From Legionella hackeliae (GTDB lineage: Bacteria; Pseudomonadota; Gammaproteobacteria; Legionellales; Legionellaceae): DNA of 64,000 nucleotides. Position numbers and translations under genes: made by a program. Shown here in pieces: positions 8,608 through 16,368 of this stretch; position 1 is the stretch's first letter, and each line of letters opens with the position of its first letter. The stretch lies in NCBI RefSeq assembly GCF_000953655.1, contig NZ_LN681225.1:2507001-2571000 (forward strand), written 5' to 3'. The notes under the pieces were generated by a model that saw only the letters and a program-made list of their open reading frames with translations, was not told the origin of the DNA and made no database searches.

Positions 8608-11531
8608 TGGATAAATCATTAACTGAACTCTGTGACGCTCTAAAAAAAATTCTAAGTTTTTTAAAACCACAAACTACGGCTATTTCATTTCTAATTCTTA
8701 CGGGAAGATCTAATCAGGGTAAAACTACCTTGCTGCGCCAAAGTGGGCTTACTCATTATCCAGTTGCTACAAACAGTAATGCGAATTTCTTCTATAACCA
8801 ATACGGTATCATTCTGGAATTAGGTGAATCATGGCTTAACCAGAGCGAAAATTTGCTCGCTTATACATTAAAGCAATTAAATCGCTGTCATAGCAGTGTT
8901 AGAGTAAGTGGTATTATTTTATGTGTCGATAGTAGTGAATTACTACTTACAGAACCTGTACAACTTGCGGAACAATGCAAAGCCCACACCCAACTTCTTG
9001 AGCGATTTGGCAATGGATTAGGGTATTGTGTGGATACAGCAATTATCCTTACTAAACTGGACGCTTTGGCCGGTTTTTGTGATTTCTTTCAATCCGATCA
9101 TGCAAATGAATTGAGTAAGCCTCTCGGTTTTTCATTAAACGCTATTAAACAACGTAGTAGCTTATTAGAATACTATCGTCTGCAGTTTGATCAAATGATT
9201 GAGGTGTTAAGTCATCAAATTATTAATAAATTACACCCTGCACGCTCTAGTGTAAAACGTACATTAATTCGTGAATTTCCATTGCAACTTGCAAGCTTGC
9301 GAATGCCGCTTCAGTGTTTAATGCAACATTTGCCGACACAACTTTTTCGTTTGCAATCCATCTATTTTACGAGTGCTGAACAAGGTGGTTTGAGTGTTGA
9401 TAAGTTAAATCGAAAAATTCAACATGAGTATGCTCTCACGGTTCAAGACAAATATCCTCAATCGAATAACTTCCGCGCTTATTTTATTGAAGGCGCAATT
9501 AGAGCATTTCAAGAGCAAACAAAACGTTATAGTGCCCAAATGAGTGGTACACAAAAATGCCTGATTGGTCTTGCAACAAGTATCGTGAGTTTGTCTTTAA
9601 TCTGGGTGGTACAACAACATTTCAAAACGTCCCGATTGTTAGATGAGGCGAGTAAAGAGCTGATTACTTACGAAACCTTTCTTGGTCAAGCCAATGATAA
9701 AACTTCTGCCCTCTACCATTTATCATTAGCTGCGGCAAAACTGCAGCAAATACCAACCAATATCCTGCCTGTCTCTGCAATTGAACAGCTAAAAAATCAG
9801 CTCCACAGCAATGCCAAACACCGCTTGCATGATGATTTTCTTCCTGAGCTTTTAGCAGGCATAGAACGAATTATGCTGGATCCAGCTCAGACGCAAAATG
9901 CTCGTTACCAAGCATTAAAAATATATTTAATGCTTGGCGAACCAGAACATTATTCCGAAGCCGAGGTTACTAAATGGTTTAGCGATTATTGGAAATCGAC
10001 GAACCAGCAAGCCACAATGCATAAAAAATTAACTCTATTACAACATGCGCTAAGAAAACCTTTGCAGCCAATTGCCATCAACAGACAGCTAGTGAGTGAT
10101 GTCCGCAATTATCTTAATGCATTACCAGCCACTTATCTTTATCACACATTAGCAAAAAATAATTTCCCTGCTTCCACGCAAACAATTGCAGTGGAAGGAT
10201 TTGACTTGGCGAATAAAGAATTACCGTATTATTATACTAAAGCTGGATTCAAGGAAATCATCGTTGCCTTGCCTAAAATTTCGGGACAATTACAACATGA
10301 AAATTGGGTTCTTGAGCGACAAGATTTAAATAACTTACCCGCTCAACTTGAGCAAGCTTATTGCTTTGAATATGTAACCTGGTGGCAGAACTTTATCCGC
10401 CGTACAAAACCCTTGCATTATCAAGATTACCAGCAGGCAAGACAACTCACCCAAACATTATATCGCAATAATGCATTGGCTAAATTGATTAAATTGATAC
10501 AACAACAAACCGCTCCCGATCCCAATGAAAATGCCGCTCTTTTTAATCAAAAAATTGCCAACGAATTTACAAACTTGAATCTAATGAGTGGTTCTGCAAT
10601 AAATGATTTAACACTCAGCATTAATGAATTAGAAAAGTTTCTTACTACACTCTCGTTAGTGAATGATAACGGCCGCACTGCGTTTGATTTAACGAAGGCT
10701 CGTTTTTTAGGTGGAGCATCTGCTGATCCGTTAAGTAACTTGTATAATAAGACTAGACAATTGCCCGAACCCGTTGCCACATGGACTAAACAAATTGCTG
10801 ACGATACCTGGTTTATTTTTATTAGTGAAAGTAAGACCTATCTGAATCGTTTGTGGGAGCAGCAAGTTTTCAATGAATATCAATTGACCATCGCAAACCG
10901 CTACCCCCTTGATCCCACGCGGCAAGAAGAGGTATCACTTACTGATTTCGATCATTTCTTCTCTCCTCATGGGACCTTAAATAACTTTGTAAACAACTAT
11001 TTAAAACCTTTCCTTGATACATCATCGCCACAATGGCAACCCAAAGAAGTCAATGGCTATGTTATGCCAATTTCAAGTGACATTACGAACGAATTAATTC
11101 GTGCCAATGTGATTACTAATATGTTTTTCTCACCGGATACTGAAGCTAGTAAGATTGAATTTAGCTTGCAAAAAATTAGTCTTGATCCTGTTGTTGCCAA
11201 TCTGCAGTTAACGATTGGTAAAACAACGCTAACCGATAATCAGGGCAGTGACTCTTACATTCAATTCAGTTGGCCACAAAATGATGCCAAATTAAGTCTG
11301 GATTCCATTGAAGGTAATCATTATGAACTTGAAGAAATCGGACCATGGGCATTCTTCAAAATGTTGCAAAAAGTCAATGTATTAGTAGATAGTGAGGACA
11401 GTGCTAGTTTACAGATTCTATTTGAAGTCAATGGAAACTCAGGAAGATACTTATTAAAAACCCAAAATCAAATTAATCCCTTCAGTCCGGGAATTTTAAC
11501 AGGATTTATTTTAAAAAGAGATGTCGCCTAG
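8607..11531 (+). CDS. icmF: Type IVB secretion protein IcmF
   Basis: Large inner-membrane partner of IcmH/DotU (TssM family), needed for stability of the Dot/Icm complex and full intracellular growth. At 974 aa it is essentially the length of the L. pneumophila protein. Residues 33-40 (GRSNQGKT) form a Walker A P-loop in the N-terminal cytoplasmic part. One membrane helix is clear at about residues 315-335 (CLIGLATSIVSLSLIWVV). An N-terminal second segment as in longer TssM proteins is not obvious. The remainder, about 640 residues, is periplasmic and rich in Asn/Gln/Leu. It starts inside the icmH stop codon and ends about 65 bases before a long palindrome. Confidence 0.95.
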   Translation: MDKSLTELCDALKKILSFLKPQTTAISFLILTGRSNQGKTTLLRQSGLTHYPVATNSNANFFYNQYGIILELGESWLNQSENLLAYTLKQLNRCHSSVRVSGIILCVDSSELLLTEPVQLAEQCKAHTQLLERFGNGLGYCVDTAIILTKLDALAGFCDFFQSDHANELSKPLGFSLNAIKQRSSLLEYYRLQFDQMIEVLSHQIINKLHPARSSVKRTLIREFPLQLASLRMPLQCLMQHLPTQLFRLQSIYFTSAEQGGLSVDKLNRKIQHEYALTVQDKYPQSNNFRAYFIEGAIRAFQEQTKRYSAQMSGTQKCLIGLATSIVSLSLIWVVQQHFKTSRLLDEASKELITYETFLGQANDKTSALYHLSLAAAKLQQIPTNILPVSAIEQLKNQLHSNAKHRLHDDFLPELLAGIERIMLDPAQTQNARYQALKIYLMLGEPEHYSEAEVTKWFSDYWKSTNQQATMHKKLTLLQHALRKPLQPIAINRQLVSDVRNYLNALPATYLYHTLAKNNFPASTQTIAVEGFDLANKELPYYYTKAGFKEIIVALPKISGQLQHENWVLERQDLNNLPAQLEQAYCFEYVTWWQNFIRRTKPLHYQDYQQARQLTQTLYRNNALAKLIKLIQQQTAPDPNENAALFNQKIANEFTNLNLMSGSAINDLTLSINELEKFLTTLSLVNDNGRTAFDLTKARFLGGASADPLSNLYNKTRQLPEPVATWTKQIADDTWFIFISESKTYLNRLWEQQVFNEYQLTIANRYPLDPTRQEEVSLTDFDHFFSPHGTLNNFVNNYLKPFLDTSSPQWQPKEVNGYVMPISSDITNELIRANVITNMFFSPDTEASKIEFSLQKISLDPVVANLQLTIGKTTLTDNQGSDSYIQFSWPQNDAKLSLDSIEGNHYELEEIGPWAFFKMLQKVNVLVDSEDSASLQILFEVNGNSGRYLLKTQNQINPFSPGILTGFILKRDVA

Positions 11532-11596
11532 AAAGTAATAGACAGTTGCTACTATTCCTCAGAAATGCACACAAATACGTCAATCAATTCCCTTAA

Positions 11597-11683
11597 CTGG
11601 ATGCCTCGGACAAGCCGAGGCACGTAGAAAAAATGCAAAGAACATAACTATCCTACGTGCCTCGGCTTGTCCGAGGCATCCAG
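11597..11683. repeat. REP-like long palindrome between icmF and dsbD
   Basis: Two identical inverted 31-base arms (11597-11627 and 11653-11683) flank a 25-base AT-rich centre. Each arm is itself a hairpin: GCCTCGG-ACAAG-CCGAGGC. The GC-rich arms contrast with the AT-rich surroundings, and the CTGGATGCCTCGG...CCGAGGCACGTAG design is that of a dispersed REP/BIME pair in an intergenic site. It lies between convergent icmF and dsbD stop codons, where it could also terminate both transcripts. Confidence 0.85.
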
Positions 11684-11740
11684 AAAGATGTTGAGTCCAG
11701 GTTGGGTCATTTGGCTCATTTGACCCAACTCTTATTCTAC

Positions 11741-13099
11741 CTATGCCTTAAGGGTTTTCTCGAGCAAAGCAATCAAAGCGTGCTTATCAATAGTCCCTAC
11801 AGCACTTAGTTGCGGTAATAGTTCACCATTAGCATTAAAAAATAGCATTTGTGGCGTACCATAGATGGCGAAATGCTTCTTAATTTTAAGCACCTCAGGA
11901 CTGTCACTGTCACTTAGATTTACCTTCAAGTTAACAAGACCTGCCATTGCTTTGAAAACTTCAGGTTCATTAAACACCTTGCTATCCATTTCCTGACAAT
12001 CACTGCACCAGGATGCATAAAACTCAACAAAAACTGCCTTGTGTGCTTTTTTAGCGGCGCTTAACTGCTCTTCAATGGCCGCCAAATTATCTGCATGGAC
12101 AAAAGGTGCTTTTGTGGTATAGACCTCCTTTGTCTGCTTCATTGCAGCAACCGTTGAGACAGTGGAGTAAATCATAATTCCACCTATCATGAGAATTAAA
12201 ACACCCACTCCCTGAAACAATTTCCCCAATTTAGTGGATTGTGTGCGCAAACTTCCCAAGCTTACACTGCTTATGATTAATAAAAGAGCCCATGATAATT
12301 TGACCCATCCCTCAGGTAATATTCGCCCTAACATCCATATGGCCATTGCCATCATCATCACACCAAATAACTGCTTTATTTTTAACATCCATGGTCCGGT
12401 CTTCGGTAATAAAGCCCCTTGACCTGCTCCTACTAGGATTAAAGGAACCCCCATGCCTAAAGCCATAAAGAAAAGAATGATACCACCCATCCACGCCTGT
12501 CCACTCTGACCAATGTAGGTTAATACCCCAATTAACGGGGCAGTCACACAAGGAGAGACAACCAATGTGGAAATGATTCCCATTAGAGCCACCGACATAA
12601 ACGTTGCTCCACTGTCTTTTTGACTTAATAAAGTCAATCTTGTGCTGATCTTGCTTGGCATTTTTAACTCAAACAGACCAAACATAGACAATGCCATGAG
12701 GACAAAAATTAAACTGAAGGCAATGATAACTGATGGTCTTTGCATTAAGGTTTGTAACGTACTTCCCATAAACCCAGCTAAAACACCTGCAGCGGCATAA
12801 GTTATTGCCATGCCTAAAACATAACTCAAGGAGAGCTTGACTGCTCTTACAGTGGATAAGGAGCCCTGTCCCACTATAATCCCCGATAATATCGGTACCA
12901 TGGGTAGGACACAGGGTGTAAAGGCAAGCAAAATTCCAAGACCAAAAAACATAGTTAAATAAACGAATGCACTATTGTCTTGGATAAAATGCATTACGGT
13001 TATGGGGTTCGAACTTTCAAATGCAGGAGTAAAAGACCATACCGCGTGAGAAATAAGCATAAGCGTCAAAACGCTTATATAACGTTTTAAATTCTTCAT
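11741..13099 (-). CDS. dsbD: Thiol:disulfide interchange protein DsbD, short form
   Basis: Transfers electrons from cytoplasmic thioredoxin across the inner membrane to periplasmic thiol proteins. The 452-aa product has a signal peptide (to about residue 22), then the CcdA-like membrane domain with both redox-active helices (FTPCVLPMVPILSG and SPCVTAPLIG), about eight membrane segments, and a C-terminal periplasmic thioredoxin domain with C365-SD-C368 in FYASWCSDCQEM. The N-terminal immunoglobulin-like alpha domain of E. coli DsbD (about 130 residues) is absent. Legionella is known to carry more than one DsbD, and this fits a short form. AGGA lies seven bases before the ATG. Reducing power for Cys-rich envelope proteins, including Dot components, is a plausible role here. 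Confidence 0.9.
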   Translation of the reverse strand: MKNLKRYISVLTLMLISHAVWSFTPAFESSNPITVMHFIQDNSAFVYLTMFFGLGILLAFTPCVLPMVPILSGIIVGQGSLSTVRAVKLSLSYVLGMAITYAAAGVLAGFMGSTLQTLMQRPSVIIAFSLIFVLMALSMFGLFELKMPSKISTRLTLLSQKDSGATFMSVALMGIISTLVVSPCVTAPLIGVLTYIGQSGQAWMGGIILFFMALGMGVPLILVGAGQGALLPKTGPWMLKIKQLFGVMMMAMAIWMLGRILPEGWVKLSWALLLIISSVSLGSLRTQSTKLGKLFQGVGVLILMIGGIMIYSTVSTVAAMKQTKEVYTTKAPFVHADNLAAIEEQLSAAKKAHKAVFVEFYASWCSDCQEMDSKVFNEPEVFKAMAGLVNLKVNLSDSDSPEVLKIKKHFAIYGTPQMLFFNANGELLPQLSAVGTIDKHALIALLEKTLKA

Positions 13100-13155
13100 A
13101 ATTGATTCCTATTAATCAATGACTAATTAAAAAATATCCAAAATTAATGTATTGA

Positions 13156-13485
13156 TTAGCAGGTAAAAATTGGCGGTTTGAATAATCTAGAGTAAGGTGA
13201 AGAAGAACTTAATTGTCTATAAATAAAAAAAAGTAGTCCTGCCAGAATAAGAACATATAAGTGAGCAACTCTACTTTCCTCAGTAAGTGTGTAACAAGCT
13301 CCCGCTGGGCAAGACGATACTGACGTAGTAGTCCCACCTGAGCACTTACTTACCGCACTATATTGTGTTGTAGGAAGGGTTTGCTTTGCTGATTCATAGC
13401 GCAGCAATGGCTTTATAGCAAATAAAACCAAGCTAAAGACAACGATGTAATGAAATAAGCGAGTCATTGATTTCATAAGCATCAT
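13156..13485 (-). CDS. Small membrane protein, unknown (109 aa)
   Basis: I do not recognise this protein. It has an N-terminal hydrophobic segment (about residues 12-26, YIVVFSLVLFAIKPLL) and a second near residues 74-90 (LYVLILAGLLFFIY). Between them is an exported-looking loop with three cysteines (KCSGG, SSCPAGAC). Several in-frame ATGs compete at 13485, 13482, 13476 and 13467, and none has a clear RBS. It lies 56 bases upstream of dsbD on the same strand. Its extracytoplasmic cysteines suggest it may be a DsbD client or a metal-related protein, which is inference only. Confidence 0.5.
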   Translation of the reverse strand: MMLMKSMTRLFHYIVVFSLVLFAIKPLLRYESAKQTLPTTQYSAVSKCSGGTTTSVSSCPAGACYTLTEESRVAHLYVLILAGLLFFIYRQLSSSSPYSRLFKPPIFTC

Positions 13486-13562
13486 AATAACAATAGTGCA
13501 TCCCTGTGTAAAGATTAATCAGTACAGACAACAACCATAATTAAATCTCAAAATACACTCAT

Positions 13563-16247
13563 TTATTCTTCAATGATTAATTCGGGGACAGGTTTAATCG
13601 GAAGGGAACAAATAATAGAGGTGCCACCCTCGGGAGAATGACCAAGTTGAATATTTCCTCCGTGAGCTTCGATAATTGCTCCACAAATAGCAATTTCAAG
13701 ATCAATACGAAAGCCCCGTTTTAACTTCTTCCAAAGCGCTTTAGCACGCCCACTGGATAGAATGGAGCCTTTATCATAAATAGCAATCTTTAAATTATTA
13801 TCATGGCTTGTTGCTGATAAAATTATACTTGTGCCTTTTGGAGTATATTTACATGTGCTATCTAGCAACGCTATAAGGACTCGTTCGATAAGCAGGTTAT
13901 CTAAATAGACTAAGGGTAGATTTCCCTCTAACAGGGTTTCTATATGGTGTGTCGTCATTTTCGCATTCATCGCATGACTAACATTTATCAAAATTGTATC
14001 AAAATGGTGCCATTGCAAGTTTAATTTCAACTCACCAGTTTTAATACGAGCTATTTCAAACAAGTTTTTGATTAATGAGTCCATGTGTAATATTTCATTT
14101 TTTAGTGAGTTGGCTAATTCTTGTTGTAGTGGGGTTAACAAGGAATCAGACTTCACCAAAGACTCTGACAAATTGATTAGCGATGCTAACGGAGTTTGTA
14201 AATCATAAGATAGATTTGCTAACACTTTATTTCGCATTCGTTCAGATTCCATATGCACGAGCGCCTCTTGAGCCACCTGGATAAAATGAACGCGCTCCAA
14301 TGCTATTGCTGCTAAAGCAGCAAAAGTATCAAGCTGTTGTCGCTCTTCGGGTCTCTGAAGCCACTGAGATATTTTAGGCTGAATAACCAACAAACCTCGC
14401 GTTCGCATAGGGGCTACAAGAGGTAAATAAAAAAAACTATTTCCGGGGAGTGTATCCGTACCGAGTCCTGCCGATTCTTTATGATCGAATGCCCATTGTG
14501 CAATGCCCATATCCAAATTTTGCATCTCTGAAGCTTGAAACGTTTCTTCATCTGTTGGAAGCTGTAATTGTCCATCGTCATCGGGTAATAAAAGCCAGGC
14601 TCGTGCACTAAATGCATGCTGTATATACGTTCTTGTTGTTTCTAAGATAGGTTCTGTTAAAAGTGCACTCGATAACTCATAAGCAAATTTATAAAGCACA
14701 TGCGTTCGCGATTCCCGCTGTCCCTTTATAAATACTTGATAACGTAAATTTGCAGTTAAATGCCCAGTAATTAGAGCAATAGCAACTATCAAACACATCA
14801 TAATCCCTTGCTGCCAATCGGCAATTAAAAAAGAGTAGCGCGGCTCGATAAAAAAGAAATCCAGGGATCCTGCAGCGATTAATGAGGCAACCAACGCAGG
14901 TCCACGACCAAATCGAATCGCAATTAATAGTGAGGTTAGTAATAAAAGAAGACTTATATTAATAAGACTAAAATAGGGCTCCAGAATCTTCGAAATTAGT
15001 ACCGTAAAAAAAATAGCCCCTACTGCTACTAAATAATGGGCATACTCCTTCTTCTCCTTCACCGGTTTACTGATATCTTGTACATCAAGAGAGTTACCCG
15101 CTTTATCTAAATCACCAATGACAAGTAAATCAAAGTCTGGAGCATAGGCTGCAAGGCGGGATAAAATTGAGCTATGCCAAAATCGTAGCGATGGTCGTCT
15201 TCGTCCTAATACAATTTTTGAAAAATTTTGATTTCGGGCGTAATCAGCAATGGCTAATGCTACATCATCTCCGGTAACAATCGATGTGGTTGCCCCTAAT
15301 TCTTCAGCCAATTTTAATGCATTTAAAGCATATTGCTTTTTGGAAAACGGCAGACGCATTAATGCAGGGGTTTCAACATAAATGACATGCCATTCCGCAT
15401 TTAATTGACAGGCCAATCTTGCTGTATTTCTTATAACATATTCTGCTCCAGGGCGTTCTCCTACACAGGCCAATAAAGCAGTATCTGTTTTCCAAATTTT
15501 ATCAATAGATTGTTCAATACGGTAAGCCTGCACATCGTCTTCAAGACGTTCAGCTGTACGTCTTAATGCAAGTTCACGAAGAGCAATCAAGTTTCCCTTG
15601 CGAAAAAAATTTTGAGCGGCTAATTCGCCTTGAGGTCCCTGATAGACTTTGCCTGCTTTTAAGCGGAGAAGCAAATCATCCGCGGTAATATCAACCATGA
15701 CTACTTCATCGGCCTTATCAAAAATTGTGTCAGGAACAGTTTCAGCAATATGAATATTAGTAATTCCACCGATCGCATCATTTAAGCTTTCTAAATGCTG
15801 AACATTAAGAGTTGTAAAAACATCAATACCAGCTTCTAGCAATTCTTCAACATCCTGCCAACGCTTGGGATGGCGCATACCCGGAATGTTAGAATGTGCT
15901 AATTCGTCAACAAGAATTAATTGGGGATGTTTTTCAAGTGCTGCATCAATATCAAAGTCATAGAGTTCTTTATTGCGGTATAGAATCGATTTTCGGGGCA
16001 AAAGGGGTAGCCCCGACAGGAGTGCTTCAGTCTCTTTACGCCCATGCGTTTCAACAAGACCAACGATAACATCGCAACCATCTTCCTTAAGCTTTCTAGC
16101 CTCAACCAGCATCGCGTAAGTTTTTCCGACCCCTGCTGAGGCTCCGAAATAAATTCTTAGCTTACCCTTAGAAGCTTGCTTTTCCTGACTTTGCACTTGA
16201 GCCAATAAAACGTCGGGATCAGGTCGTTGGTTATCTGCCCCCATCAT
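13563..16247 (-). CDS. KdpD-like sensor protein lacking the phosphoacceptor histidine
   Basis: The 894-aa protein has the full KdpD layout. It comprises an N-terminal KdpD domain with Walker A GASAGVGKT (35-43), a UspA-like domain (about 256-375), four membrane helices (about 400-495), a GAF region (about 515-655) and a histidine-kinase-like C-terminus. The kinase core is degenerate. The H-box reads NLSYDLQTPL with Tyr681 where KdpD has its phosphorylated His (H673 in E. coli). The N-box (LLDSTCKYTP) lacks the usual Asn, and the G1 box (DKGSILSSG) lacks the DxGxG pattern. No kdpE response regulator and no kdpFABC potassium pump is in the window. Autophosphorylation is therefore unlikely. A scaffold, c-di-AMP/potassium-sensing or phosphatase role is possible. 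Two tandem ATGs follow a GGAGAG RBS. Confidence 0.85.
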   Translation of the reverse strand: MMGADNQRPDPDVLLAQVQSQEKQASKGKLRIYFGASAGVGKTYAMLVEARKLKEDGCDVIVGLVETHGRKETEALLSGLPLLPRKSILYRNKELYDFDIDAALEKHPQLILVDELAHSNIPGMRHPKRWQDVEELLEAGIDVFTTLNVQHLESLNDAIGGITNIHIAETVPDTIFDKADEVVMVDITADDLLLRLKAGKVYQGPQGELAAQNFFRKGNLIALRELALRRTAERLEDDVQAYRIEQSIDKIWKTDTALLACVGERPGAEYVIRNTARLACQLNAEWHVIYVETPALMRLPFSKKQYALNALKLAEELGATTSIVTGDDVALAIADYARNQNFSKIVLGRRRPSLRFWHSSILSRLAAYAPDFDLLVIGDLDKAGNSLDVQDISKPVKEKKEYAHYLVAVGAIFFTVLISKILEPYFSLINISLLLLLTSLLIAIRFGRGPALVASLIAAGSLDFFFIEPRYSFLIADWQQGIMMCLIVAIALITGHLTANLRYQVFIKGQRESRTHVLYKFAYELSSALLTEPILETTRTYIQHAFSARAWLLLPDDDGQLQLPTDEETFQASEMQNLDMGIAQWAFDHKESAGLGTDTLPGNSFFYLPLVAPMRTRGLLVIQPKISQWLQRPEERQQLDTFAALAAIALERVHFIQVAQEALVHMESERMRNKVLANLSYDLQTPLASLINLSESLVKSDSLLTPLQQELANSLKNEILHMDSLIKNLFEIARIKTGELKLNLQWHHFDTILINVSHAMNAKMTTHHIETLLEGNLPLVYLDNLLIERVLIALLDSTCKYTPKGTSIILSATSHDNNLKIAIYDKGSILSSGRAKALWKKLKRGFRIDLEIAICGAIIEAHGGNIQLGHSPEGGTSIICSLPIKPVPELIIEE

Positions 16248-16368
16248 GGATAGCTCTCCGCTGCGGCAATTTAAACCAGTTATAGAATTAAGTGTTTATT
16301 GGCATTATAGTAAAAATTTACTACAGCTTGTTAAAGGAGCTTCCCTAAAAAGGATAAAGAAAAGACGA

